The notes under the pieces: generated by a model
Databases searched by the model: none
The model's input: the letters and a program-made list of their open reading frames with translations, nothing else
What the model was told of the DNA's origin: nothing
NCBI RefSeq assembly: GCF_008011855.1
Contig: NZ_VOUX01000003.1
Location: 1 to 64,000, forward strand
Length of the DNA: 64,000 nucleotides
Source: Serratia bockelmannii
GTDB lineage: Bacteria > Pseudomonadota > Gammaproteobacteria > Enterobacterales > Enterobacteriaceae
Direction of reading: 5' to 3'
Translations under genes and position numbers: made by a program
Shown here: one piece after another, positions 39,201-44,074 of the stretch
How positions within the stretch are numbered: position 1 is the stretch's first letter
Layout: every line of letters begins with the position of its first letter

Positions 39201-41996
39201 GTGGAAGACGGCGGCGACTCTCTGGGGCTGACGGCGCAGGTCAGCGAACCGGTGCCGGCGGCGAGGATCTGCGGCTATATGCAACAGGCGCTGGCCTCAT
39301 TGGCGCAGGCGTTGGAAAGCCAGCCGACCCTGCCGGCGAGCGAGCTGGAGATCCTGCCGCCGTCTGAGCGCCGGCTGCTGCTGGAGGAATGGAATCAGAC
39401 GACGGCGCCTTATCCGGCAGAGCTTTGCGTGCATCAGCTGTTTGAACGCCAGGCGCAGCGTGCGCCGCAGGCTGTCGCGATCGTGCAAGGCGACCGTCGG
39501 ATCGGCTATGCGGCGTTGAATGCCCAGGCTAACCGGCTGGCGCATGCTCTGATCGCCCACGGCATTCAACCGGGCGAGCGCGTGGCGACGCGTCTGACGC
39601 GCAGCATCGATCTGGTGGCGACGCAGCTGGCGATCTTCAAGGCCGGCGCGGTGTATGTACCTATCGACCCGCAGCTGCCGGCGGCGCGTCAGCAGTGGAT
39701 CCTGGAGGACAGCGGCGCGCGCCTTATCGTCGGTGAAGCGACGGACGGGGATACCTTGCCGCTGCTGCGGCCGGCAATCTCCGGCGGTGACGAGAACGAC
39801 CCGGCGCTGTCGCTGTCGAGCGCTGAGGTGGCATACATCATGTACACGTCCGGCTCCACAGGGCTGCCTAAAGGCGTGATGACGCCGCACCAGGGCATCA
39901 CTCGGTTGGTGATCAACAACCGTTATGCGGCGTTCGATGCGACCGAACGGGTGGCTTATGCCGCTAACCCGGCCTTCGACGCCGCGACGATGGAGGTGTG
40001 GGCGGCGCTGTTGAACGGCGGCGAACTGGTGGTGATCCCGGCGGAAACCGTGATGGATGCGGCGCGCTTGAGCGCCGCATTGACGCAGCATCGCGTGACG
40101 ACGCTGTTCCTGACGACCGCGTTGTTCAATCAGTATGTGTACAGCATGGGCGCGACGCTCGCCCAGCTGCGCTATCTGATCTGCGGTGGGGAAAAGGAGG
40201 AGCCGAGCGCCTTCGAACGCCTGCTGCAGGAAGCGGGACCGGTACAGCTGATCCATGCCTATGGGCCGACGGAAGCGACGACCTTCGCCACGACGGCGGC
40301 GATTGCCGAGGTGCAAGGCGCCATGCGTTTGCCGATCGGTAAACCGATCGGCAACACCCGCGCCTATGTGCTGGATGCGCGCGGCCGACCGGCGCCGCTG
40401 GGCGTGATTGGCGAGCTGTATATCGGCGGCGTCGGCGTGGCGCTGGGGTACCTCAACCGGCCGGAACTGACCGCGGAACGTTTCCTGAACGATCCGTTTA
40501 ACCCGGGCGGGCGCATGTATCGTACCGGCGATCTGGTGCGTTACCGGGCGGACGGCAACCTCGAGTATCAGCGACGCAACGATCGTCAGGTGAAAATTCG
40601 CGGCTTCCGCATCGAGATGGGAGAGATAGAGGCGCACCTGGCGGCGCACCCGGCGGTGAACGAAGCGGTGGTCGATGCCTGCTGCGTCGGTGCGGATACG
40701 CGGTTGATCGCCTGGATCAGCGTGCGTGAGAACGTGGCGAGCGACGGGTTGGCCGGTGAGCTGCGTCAGCACCTGGCGGCGCAGCTGCCGGACTATATGC
40801 TGCCTGCGGCCTTTGTCTGGCTGGCGGCGATGCCGCTGACGCCAAACGGCAAGATTGATCGGCGGGCTCTGCCGGCGCCGGAGATGGCCGCCGCCGCAGG
40901 CGAAGCCTACGAAGCGCCGCGCGGCGATACCGAGACGCTGTTGGCGCAGGCGTGGGCGGAGTTGCTGGGGCTGCCGCAGATCGGCAGACACGACAACTTC
41001 TTCGAACTGGGCGGCCATTCGCTGCTGGCGGTCCGTCAGGCCAGCCTGGCGCAGCAGTGGGGGATCGCACTGCAGGTACAGGCGATCTTTGACCACCCGG
41101 TGCTGGCGGATCTGGCGGCGCATGTCGAGCAGCGCACGGGCGGACAGCCGCTCAGGGCATTGCCGGCGCGCCGCAGCGGCCAGCGCCCGCCGGTCTTCTT
41201 CATGCCGACCGGTTATGGCGATCACTCCTATGTTTATGAGATAGCCAAAGAGATCGATGCGGACTTCCCGATTTATGCCGTGCCGTGGCCAGAGATGACC
41301 GACACGCCGCCGGCAACGATGGAGGCGATGGCGGAGATCGTTGCCGGCGTCATCCGGCAGGTGCAAGCCAGCGGGCCGTATCACCTGTTCGGTTACTCTT
41401 CGGGCGGGATCTTGACCTACATGGTGGCGGAACGGCTGCAGGCGGAGGGGGAAGAGGTGGCGCTGGTGGGCCTGCTCGACACCATGCGGCCGCAGCAGGC
41501 GATGCGCGATGCGACACAGCTATTCCTCAGTTGGCTGGAGGTGGAACATCCGACGCTGGAGGCGCCGCTGTTCTCCCGCCTGCAGCCGCTGTCGGTGGAG
41601 GAGGCGTTGGCGGTGCTGCACGGCCAGGGCATCAGCACTTTCCTCGACGATCCGCTGAAGGAAGCCGCGTTATGGCGCAAGCGTTATCACTATGCGACCC
41701 TGGTCGGCGCCAGCGTCATCCGGCCGCTCGGCCTTAATCTGCACCTGTTTAAAGCGGTGGAGGAGATGCCCGGCTTGCTGAACGACGATCTGGAAGCCTA
41801 CTGGCAGCGCATCAAGCCGGCGGGTTACAACCGCCGCGACGGCTCGGCACTCGGCTGGGAGGGGCATTTGCCGGCGTCGGCGGTGACGGTCAACCTGGTT
41901 GATGGCGATCATGTCACCATGATGTCGGAAGCCGTGAACCGGCGCGGCTTAGGGGAGCGCATCAGCGCCGTGCTGAATTCGCTCGTCCGACGCTGA
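24216..41996 (+). CDS. swrA: Five-module nonribosomal peptide synthetase, serrawettin W2 type
   Basis: A 5926-residue enzyme that should assemble a cyclic lipopentapeptide biosurfactant in the cytoplasm. Order: starter C, unassigned segment, A1-T1, C/E2-A2-T2, C3-A3-T3, C4-A4-T4, C/E5-A5-T5, TE. Carrier serines are 1361, 2439, 3492, 4538 and 5602. Pocket codes read by eye: DAWMLGNVV (Leu), DVWHMSLVD (Ser), DFWNVGMVH (Thr), DPLVIGGTA (unclear), DAMFIGATF (Ile/Val-like). C/E domains follow modules 1 and 4, so residues 1 and 4 should be D. This equals serrawettin W2 if residue 4 is Phe. ATG 24216 is preferred over GTG 24201 because AGAGAA precedes it. No E domain, MbtH, carrier-activating enzyme or exporter is adjacent. 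The swrA name rests on architecture, not on a database match. Confidence 0.85.
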   Translation: MNKQTDVKSGEFRTGAHISLEKVELHEITTAQRELWLSASMSEGLPFNMWGYGTIQGPLQIALLRQAIDAIIEETPAMQAHFTEQDGELYQYRAARSHDPLSVHDFSSQEYPELAAQRWMRQDADRVISALDQDLFGFALLTLAPGNYILYRRFHHMLVDGRSAEEFMRRIALYYNALAEKKNIPEFSNCSFTRLYEHDLQYRDSSRFATDKQFWQGYTLAAPHSLTRQEKLVPYSSMQISNHTLKINEIAAIDRGAEKAGVHRAHILAAAVALCFHSITGQTLLNFSLPVTGTRERNSIGMTANVVPLILAINPESRLADFAQQVAAEIAKVVRRQLYRGEDIRRDRSTMSSSWFGPAINIVSFDHGDPFWGCKTRWYYGGNIAVSDMQILFYEDQQAQELDVMFADAPHAHSLSQLESLQRRFQFILRLLSEQPEGSIAQVMQQISAQPEADVSGSFYDLRRLPPAAGFIRWDRPAAELVRLATSLGHPAGNCPLKILLADRALGVGRLEMLPDADNAPPGTLLCVDDAGWNIATAEGAVRIGGWFTAEGELTAGEALAQLHGLTVGEPLPLLDPSQAKRLEERQAAGGHHAAFWQPRLAQFAPAAFPVAWQREARPAWQATAWQHAGKIEVEAVLTGLALYLGLMGGESDFQLGWLNATDDVIGEPGQVWTLPLQISLNPTLGFAEAQVQMRREWQQARARRAYHPALLGLDTRSRAWSTVVTLLRRDTSPGFDDSQEGAAAVKRSGARAVLQICESNAAFRWVYDSAAVGDEQMLRAAQHLLLLLRQAAAAPNAPVRGDRLLSQAERELLLNVRNRTHRAFPQASSVSALFEAQARRTPTVPALSQGAMSLSYAELNARANRLAHYLTARGVGPESRVAVCAARSPEMIVALLAILKAGGAYVPLDPAYPAERLHYIVQDCAPALLLADSTGRAALGAVAAPLLALEDALPEQDHDLPPRAQPGSLAYVVYTSGSTGKPKGVMVEQAHLINLIMWHCEATGLQAGERTTSMAGLGFDASVWEIWPTLTQGATLLLPPAEAAGNGEALLQWWRGSGVQVGFMVTPLAEIALMGEMPADLRMLLIGGDSIRRWPLPAPPGVTIVNNYGPTETTVVATSGEPAVGTAMPSIGRPIANGRAYLLDDDGQPVPLGAVGELYIGGAQVARGYLNQPALTAERFLADPFAPGDRMYRTGDLARYMPDGSLEYLGRNDLQVKIRGFRIECGEIESQLAMHAAVRDAVVDALTDGEGDKRLVAWIVPQPEAEREALAQTLRRALATTLPDYMVPTAFVWLEALPLSPNGKLDRRALPVPAPDAAMREAYVEPQGETETLLAQIWQGLLSVERVGRHDNFFELGGHSLLAVKLMAQLRQAGLSASVQALFSTPTLSALAQTLVSQQRIQVPENVIAPGCRAITPQMLPLADLTQAEIDQIVDGVEGGIDNVQDIYALSPLQEGILFHHMLAEEGDPYLLSALLRFDSRARFDRWLAAMQQVVERHDILRTAFVGAGLSEPVQVVWRRARLAVIELALDPAEGPVGRQLEARFDPRRIRQDLTRAPLLYYVIAEESDGSWYVLQQWHHLIGDHSTLAMMGEEVNAILAGRGDTLGCAQPFRNAVAQARLGLSEQEHERFFRGMLADIDEPVLPFGLGNVHGDGQCANTGRLALAPALNAGLRRQAKRLGVSLASLCHLAWAQVLARTSGRDAVVFGTVLLGRMESGEGADRALGLFINTLPLRLDMDGRSVEASVRQAHARLSGLLAHEHASLALAQRCSGVKSGAPLFSALLNYRHNDGEALALPEGVSLIGADERTNYPFVLSVDDGMDSLALTAQVIDPIEASRVCRYMQQALTALVNALEHTPEMPVRELSILPDDEYALLINGWNATAQPYPQDVCLHGLFEAQVRRTPDAVALVCGDAELSYAQLNAQANRLAHALMQCGVGPDCRVAVCAERSLAMVTALFGILKAGGAYVPLDPAYPGERLQYILQDADPVLLLADAAGRAALGEHAVPLLALDEPLPDDLNADNPAPRAQPNHLAYVIYTSGSTGKPKGAMNEHRGIVNRLIWMQQAYGLTPADTVLQKTPFGFDVSVWEFFWPLMYGARLVMARPEGHKDPEYLSRAIEQYGVTTLHFVPSMLQSFLLYEGASRRCGQVVRVMCSGEALPASLVAEFYRQMPHVELHNLYGPTEAAVDVTAWHCTRQPGLVSVPIGRPVANTRIYLLDEQGQPVPLGAVGELYIGGIQVARGYFNRPELTAERFLADPFDAGHGGRMYRTGDVARYLPDGNIEYLGRNDQQVKIRGFRIECGEIEAVLAAHPQVREAVVDARGGDGGEKRLIAWVVPQPGADEASLAEVLRRHLADKLPDYMVPAACVLLEALPLSPNGKLDRRALPDPSGEAYRREAYEAPLGDVEQRLAALWEELLGVDQVGRNDSFFALGGHSLLAVRLANRLQQSGLPLSLQALFANPVLQALARQITQAESLPPILPAPRDAALPLSFAQQRLWFLTQLDGMSEIYHMPLALRLRGPLNLAAWQSSLDALYARHDALRTVFISRDGQPQALILPIAGLPLTIHDLRGVADAQARAAMLIREEAAAPFALAGGPLLRASLIRLSDEEQLFALTCHHIISDGWSNGILLRELGALYGALCRGEPSPLPPLALQYADYAHWQRQWLQPARLSKQADYWRQTLGDAPALLTLPTDRPRPAVQSFAGDRVAVSLDAELTAALRQFSLRQGCTLFITLLTAWSVVLSRLSGQRDLVIGTPEANRRRLETEPMIGFFVSTLALRIDLSDDPDLSTLALRVRDTLLAARDHGDLPFEQVVEQVNPPRHRGHTPLFQVMLSWQDGSVHDIGLPGLQAEAIDAGYAAAKYDMTLDLTEIGEEIAGSLYYATALFDRETAERYGIYLRQVLQSIALAAPQPVSQLALLPQNERQRLLHGWNRTPDEPRADLCPHHHLERLALRTPEAIAVVCGEERLSYRALNERANALAQVLIARGVGPDRLVALCAERSTPMLVGLLAILKAGGAYVPLDPAYTGERLEYILHDARPVLLLADAAGRSALSGADVPTMALEEDWGTEAANPQVAGLTAANLAYVIYTSGSTGKPKGVMVEHRQVERLFTATDAGFGFDAGDVWCLFHSFAFDFSVWEIWGAWRHGGRLVIVPQETARSAPAFYQLVCHQGVTVLNQTPSAFKAFIQAQDDTPHRLRYIVFGGEMLNPADLAPWYARNRPDAPRLINMYGITETTVHVTYREMSPADITGSGSPIGRRIPDLRLYLLDEHGQPVAQGAVGELYVGGLGVARGYLNRPELNAQRFLDDPFVAGERMYRAGDLARYLPNGELEYLGRNDQQVKIRGFRIECGEVEAALLDHPEVRSVAVDAWQDNGGDKRLVAWAVPGEGGDRETLALRLRQHLAGRLPDYMVPTAFVWLDALPLTTNGKLDKRALPAPELGAAARAVYEAPANERERLLASIWRQLLNVERVGRHDDFFALGGHSLLAVQLANRVQQAGWRLPLSALFAAPVLQALAQWLEREGAAPPTAIVPTPRHDALPLSFAQQRLWFLSQMGGIGETYHIPLALRLDGDLDAPAFQRSLDALYARHEALRSVFVCQDGQPQVRILPEAAMPLAHHDLRGERHAEQRLHALAETVMKAPFDLERGPLVRACLLQVSERRHLFLLTCHHIVSDGWSTGILMRELSALYGAFQRGEPSPLPPLAVHYVDYAVWQRQWLTQERLAEQAAFWRQTLGDAPALLTLPTDRPRPAMQSFAGGEVPLVIDAALTDALRRLSRQYGGTLFMTVLAAWSLVLSRMAGQPQVVIGTPEANRSRLEIEPLAGFFVSTLAMHVDLRGEPTLKILLERVRETVLAARENGDLPFEQVVEVVNPPRQLDATPLFQVMLAWQDGSVRDIALPGLQTTDAGLSYDVAKFDMTLELAESGSGIVGSLNYASALFDRDTAVRYGAYLQQALRAMAADLDQPAARVDLLPAAERQLLLHEWNRTERAYPAQACVHQLFDEQARRTPQATALVDGEQLICYAQLAEHANRLAWRLIKAGVEPGQRVAVRFERSAALVIAQLAILKAGAAYVPVDPQLPAGRQNWIIADSGAVLLLNGGEDDAQIGVGVARLPQSDDADLPSDAPILASNSLDLAYIMYTSGSTGKPKGVMVPHQGINRLVINNGYAEFSDSDRIAFAINPAFDPATLEVWGALLNGAALVVVPPAVLLDASAFADLLTRQAITVLVLPTSLFNQHAHSIPATLAGLKYLISGGEAADPHAYTRVLKEGGRVQLINGYGPTEATTAATSAHITVAAGRHRLPIGRPIGNTRVYLLDEHRQPVPLGAIGELYIGGVGVALGYLNREDLTAERFLADPFNEGGRMYRTGDLARYLPDGNLDYCGRNDQQVKIRGFRIECSEIEVLLEMHPAVREAVVDVRGAHPALIAWIVPQAEAEGRDLTDELRRHLAAQLPDYMVPAACLMLADLPLTPNGKVDRRALPTPQAGDFARVGHEAPQGDTETLLAAIWGELLGLPNVARHDNFFELGGHSLLAVKLIAELRRCGLTANVQTLFTAPTLASLAEALEARCEIEIPENLLRPDSARITPELLPLASLNQVEIDSIVARVPGGVANVQDIYALSPLQEGILFHHLLAERGDPYLLSTLLRFENRERLDRWRAAMQQVIDRHDILRTAFISEAIREPVQVVWRAAALPWTELTLDPAQEAIGDQLLARFDPQHARLDLSRAPLLNVVVAQDSDGSWWMLQQWHHLVGDHSTAALIEEEIAAILAGKGAELGAAPPFRNAVAQARLSVSAQEHETFFRAMLADIEEPVLPFGLGNVRGDGKGVTTAHQPIDKALNERLRHQAKRLGVSLASLCHLAWAQVLARTSGHDRVVFGTVLLGRMQAGEGAERAMGLFINTLPLRLDIGDDDVATAARQAHARLSGLLQHEHAPLALAQRCSGVAAGMPLFSALLNYRHNNGSELVLPEGMTLLSAQERTNYPFVLSVEDGGDSLGLTAQVSEPVPAARICGYMQQALASLAQALESQPTLPASELEILPPSERRLLLEEWNQTTAPYPAELCVHQLFERQAQRAPQAVAIVQGDRRIGYAALNAQANRLAHALIAHGIQPGERVATRLTRSIDLVATQLAIFKAGAVYVPIDPQLPAARQQWILEDSGARLIVGEATDGDTLPLLRPAISGGDENDPALSLSSAEVAYIMYTSGSTGLPKGVMTPHQGITRLVINNRYAAFDATERVAYAANPAFDAATMEVWAALLNGGELVVIPAETVMDAARLSAALTQHRVTTLFLTTALFNQYVYSMGATLAQLRYLICGGEKEEPSAFERLLQEAGPVQLIHAYGPTEATTFATTAAIAEVQGAMRLPIGKPIGNTRAYVLDARGRPAPLGVIGELYIGGVGVALGYLNRPELTAERFLNDPFNPGGRMYRTGDLVRYRADGNLEYQRRNDRQVKIRGFRIEMGEIEAHLAAHPAVNEAVVDACCVGADTRLIAWISVRENVASDGLAGELRQHLAAQLPDYMLPAAFVWLAAMPLTPNGKIDRRALPAPEMAAAAGEAYEAPRGDTETLLAQAWAELLGLPQIGRHDNFFELGGHSLLAVRQASLAQQWGIALQVQAIFDHPVLADLAAHVEQRTGGQPLRALPARRSGQRPPVFFMPTGYGDHSYVYEIAKEIDADFPIYAVPWPEMTDTPPATMEAMAEIVAGVIRQVQASGPYHLFGYSSGGILTYMVAERLQAEGEEVALVGLLDTMRPQQAMRDATQLFLSWLEVEHPTLEAPLFSRLQPLSVEEALAVLHGQGISTFLDDPLKEAALWRKRYHYATLVGASVIRPLGLNLHLFKAVEEMPGLLNDDLEAYWQRIKPAGYNRRDGSALGWEGHLPASAVTVNLVDGDHVTMMSEAVNRRGLGERISAVLNSLVRR
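24285..25540 (+). other. Starter condensation domain (lipoinitiation)
   Basis: Residues about 24-440. The opening HEITTAQRELWLS and the catalytic HHMLVDGRS (155-163) show an active C domain at the very N-terminus with no upstream carrier. This is how starter C domains attach a 3-hydroxyacyl-CoA to the first amino acid. The DNA of this domain is visibly less GC-rich than that of the modules after it. Confidence 0.85.
25580..26610 (+). other. Unassigned segment between starter C and A1
   Basis: Residues about 456-798. The first 135 residues (GFIRWDRPAAEL to LDPSQAKRLEE) match no complete domain; AVRIGGWFTAEGELTAGEAL faintly recalls the end of an A domain. From HHAAFWQPRL (592) to about 796 the pattern resembles the C-terminal lobe of a condensation domain (FW at the start, then PLQISLNPTLGFAEAQVQMR), but the N-lobe with HHxxxDG is absent. 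It may be a vestigial C domain or a structural linker. Confidence 0.5.
26690..28410 (+). other. Module 1: A1 (Leu) and carrier T1
   Basis: All A-domain core motifs are present, with YTSGSTGKPKG starting at residue 975. The pocket residues read from FDASVW, FMVTP, LLIGG and NNYGPTETTVV give DAWMLGNVV, one change from the leucine code DAWFLGNVV. T1 has FFELGGHSLLAV with Ser1361. Confidence 0.85.
28470..31660 (+). other. Module 2: dual C/E, A2 (Ser), T2
   Basis: The C domain opens with YALSPLQEGILFHHMLAEEGD. The HH-x5-GD extension (His at 1461-1462) marks dual condensation/epimerisation domains, and the second site HHLIGDHST is at 1580. It should epimerise the residue on T1. A2 pocket DVWHMSLVD is a serine code with L to M. 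T2 serine is 2439. Confidence 0.85.
31670..34800 (+). other. Module 3: C (L-L type), A3 (Thr), T3
   Basis: The C domain starts LPLSFAQQRLWFLTQ and has HHIISDGWS at 2622, the ordinary type that joins two L-residues. A3 pocket DFWNVGMVH is the canonical threonine code without a mismatch. T3 serine is 3492. Confidence 0.9.
34840..37940 (+). other. Module 4: C (L-L type), A4 (unusual pocket), T4
   Basis: The C domain has LPLSFAQQRLWFLSQ and HHIVSDGWS at 3677. A4 belongs with A5 to the group of A domains with FDPATLEVW and a LFNQ segment. Its pocket reads DPLVIGGTA, not a code I recognise. Small and aliphatic lining suggests a bulky hydrophobic residue; phenylalanine would fit serrawettin W2. T4 serine is 4538. 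Confidence 0.7.
38000..41140 (+). other. Module 5: dual C/E, A5 (Ile/Val-like), T5
   Basis: The C domain carries HHLLAERGD at 4638 and HHLVGDHST at 4757, again the dual C/E type, so the residue on T4 should become D. A5 pocket DAMFIGATF is close to isoleucine and valine codes such as DAFFLGVTF. T5 serine is 5602. Confidence 0.8.
41165..41993 (+). other. Type I thioesterase, releasing and cyclising
   Basis: Residues about 5651-5926. The catalytic triad is visible: Ser5728 in GYSSGG, Asp5755 in LLDTMRP and His5899 in DGDHVTMM. A single TE should close the lactone between the acyl 3-hydroxyl and the last carboxyl group. Confidence 0.88.
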
Positions 41997-42014
41997 CCGC
42001 GTTGCTTGTCAATG

Positions 42015-42040
42015 AAGCCCTCGCAGGAGGGCTTTTTTTT
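42015..42040 (+). terminator. Terminator after swrA
   Basis: Stem AAGCCCTC (42015-42022) with GAGGGCTT (42027-42034), loop GCAG, then T8. It ends at the stop codon of the convergent gene. Confidence 0.9.
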
Positions 42041-42737
42041 ACCCGTTGGCGGCTGTTTTGACGAGTTCCACCACCAGCGGTGAAAGCTCGCCGCGCAGCG
42101 CGGCGCGTTCCGACTGGAACAGCGTGGCGACGTAAAAACGCCGGCCCGGCAGTTCGATGGCGCGCACGTCGCCTTCGCTGTCGTGGCCGCTGATGATCAG
42201 CGGGAAGCGCTCAAGATCGGCGACGAATTCCGGATTCACGCCAAAATTGCAGTGGTAGCCTTCATGGGTGTTCAGGCTGCCGTAGGCCTGTGCGACGCGG
42301 GTGTCGGGCTGAAAAACGATGTCGCCGGTTTTTTCCACCAGCGAGCAACTCAGCGGGGCGATCACCAGCCGGCCACCGCTGTCGGTTTCCGCATGGCCGG
42401 CGTCGTGCCAGCCCATCACGTTGCGGGCGTATTCGACGATGGCGTATTGAAAACCACCGCAGGAGCCGAGGAACGGCACGTCGTTTTCCCGCGCATGACG
42501 GATCGCCATAAAGGCGCCGTCGTCGTAACGATACGGGCTGCCTGGCACCACCCAGATGGCGTCGAAATTTTGCAGCGTTTCGGGGGAGATCAAGGTTTCG
42601 GTCGGTAGCCACTGGGGCTGCACGTCAATATCGAGATGGGCGGCGGTGAGCTGGAGCGCCACGGGGATGGCCTGATGGGCCACGGCTTGCGGGTTGTAAT
42701 CACCGACCAGAGCAATGCGAACTTGAGCTTTCATCAT
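42039..42737 (-). CDS. Class I glutamine amidotransferase-like protein (CTP synthase C-terminal-related)
   Basis: A 232-residue stand-alone protein with the fold of class I amidotransferases: IALVGDYNPQA at the N-terminus, VVPGSPYRYDDG (oxyanion strand), and the nucleophile elbow LGSCGGFQYA with Cys near 93. In place of the usual FHPE, the end has LFQSE, so the catalytic His is replaced by Gln; glutaminase activity is doubtful. I recall this as a feature of the CTP-synthase C-terminal-related group. The true start is the ATG pair at 42737/42734 after AGGAACGGAA; the frame runs much further upstream without family likeness. It is convergent with swrA. Confidence 0.78.
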   Translation of the reverse strand: MMKAQVRIALVGDYNPQAVAHQAIPVALQLTAAHLDIDVQPQWLPTETLISPETLQNFDAIWVVPGSPYRYDDGAFMAIRHARENDVPFLGSCGGFQYAIVEYARNVMGWHDAGHAETDSGGRLVIAPLSCSLVEKTGDIVFQPDTRVAQAYGSLNTHEGYHCNFGVNPEFVADLERFPLIISGHDSEGDVRAIELPGRRFYVATLFQSERAALRGELSPLVVELVKTAANG

Positions 42738-42814
42738 TTCCGTTCCTGTGCGGGTAAAGAAGGAGATTACAGGAAAGTAGAGTGTCGAGCCGCCGTTTTT
42801 TAAAGGTGGCGCAC

Positions 42815-42840
42815 AAAAAAGCCCGGCATTGGCCGGGCTG
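42815..42840 (-). terminator. Terminator of lpxP
   Basis: Stem GCCCGGC (42821-42827) with GCCGGGC (42833-42839), with A6 at 42815-42820 as the U tract on the minus strand. Confidence 0.85.
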
Positions 42841-42850
42841 AAAAAAAAGG

Positions 42851-43771
42851 TCAGTACAGCGAGGGCGCACCAGCCGGTCGGGTTTTGAAACGGCGGTGCA
42901 GCCACATGTATTGCTCCGGCGCTCGCATGATCTCTTTCTCGATCACTTTGTTCATGTAAGCCGCCGCCGCCTGTTCGTCGCTGAGTGGATAGTCTTCCAG
43001 GGCCGGCTGGATCAGCAGGTCGTAGCCGCGGCCGCCTTCGCGGCGGATCAGCACCACCGGCACCAGCGCCGGGTTGGCCATGCGCGCCAGCATAAAGGTG
43101 CCGCTGGTGGTAGCGGCCTGATCGACGGCGAACAGCGGGGCGAATACGCTGCCGCGCGGGCCGTAGTCCTGATCCGGCGCGAACCATACCGCCTCGCCGC
43201 GCTTGAGCGCGTGCACCATGCCACGCAGATCTTTGCGGTCGATCATCGCCTTGTTGGAACGCATGCGGCCTTTGGTCTGCGCCCACTCCATCGCTTTATT
43301 GTTGTGCGGACGGTACATCGCCATCATCGGCTGGCACAGGCCCATTGCCCGGCCGCCCAGCTCCAGCGACATGAAGTGCACGCCGATCACCAGCACGCCG
43401 CGATCGTCGCGCTGCGCCATTTTGAGGTGGTTGATGCCGGAGACGTTGAACCAGCGTTTGACGCGTTTATCCGACCAGAACCAGGCCATGCCGGTTTCCA
43501 ACAGGCCCATGCCGAGCGATTCGAAGTTGCCCACCACCTTGCGCTCGCGCTGCGCTTCGTCCATCTCGGGGAAACACAGCTCGAGGTTGCGACGAGTGAT
43601 GGTGACGCGGCGTTTGAGAAATCGCATCGAGGTACGCCCCATCCACACTCCCAGCCGATTGAGCAACGGGTAGGGGAGCTGGACCAGCAGGAACAGCAGG
43701 GCGAGGCCGAACCAGGTTAACCAGTAGCGCGGGTGCAGCAAGGCCAGTTGAAATGCTTTGGCTGATTTCAT
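42851..43771 (-). CDS. lpxP: Lipid A late acyltransferase, LpxP-like
   Basis: A 306-residue inner-membrane acyltransferase of the LpxL/LpxM/LpxP family that adds a secondary acyl chain to Kdo2-lipid IVA. An N-terminal membrane anchor (about 15-38) precedes the catalytic H-x4-E in GVHFMSLELGGR, near residue 130. The run LCQPMMAMYRPHNNKAMEWAQ and ending MRAPEQYMWLHRRFKTRPAG agree better with E. coli LpxP (palmitoleoyl, cold-induced) than LpxL. The 303 bp upstream (43772-44074) show no gene. Confidence 0.85.
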   Translation of the reverse strand: MKSAKAFQLALLHPRYWLTWFGLALLFLLVQLPYPLLNRLGVWMGRTSMRFLKRRVTITRRNLELCFPEMDEAQRERKVVGNFESLGMGLLETGMAWFWSDKRVKRWFNVSGINHLKMAQRDDRGVLVIGVHFMSLELGGRAMGLCQPMMAMYRPHNNKAMEWAQTKGRMRSNKAMIDRKDLRGMVHALKRGEAVWFAPDQDYGPRGSVFAPLFAVDQAATTSGTFMLARMANPALVPVVLIRREGGRGYDLLIQPALEDYPLSDEQAAAAYMNKVIEKEIMRAPEQYMWLHRRFKTRPAGAPSLY

Positions 43772-44074
43772 AGAAACTCTTTTTATACGTTAAAAGGGGC
43801 AGCAAGCTGTAACGCATATAAAGGTTCCACTCGATAGCGATACGACTACTCAGACACCCAGGTACGGCCAGGGTTTAGTCGGAATTCCATAATTGACTAA
43901 ACATTTACATTCGAAGGGCGGTTTGCGCTGCTATCAGGCTTCGGAGGGATAGCTGTTGGCCAGCGGAGGCGGCTCTAGGAACGTGTATGTTAACACAGGG
44001 TACGGGGTGTGGCGGAAGAGGGGCATGCGAATATTCTCATTCGCGTTGCCCCTGTGTTGACGATTGGCGACGGT

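Noticed and set aside
26652-41384. Very long open frames antisense to the synthetase (for example 26652-28712, 35136-36584, 37347-39284, 39297-41384)
   Set aside because: They mirror the codon pattern of the GC-rich synthetase, are rich in Arg, Gln and His, show no domain or ribosome site, and start inside the gene.
42738-43286. Long upstream extension of the amidotransferase-like frame
   Set aside because: It crosses the lpxP terminator and is antisense-like or frame-shadow sequence of lpxP; the family start is at 42737.
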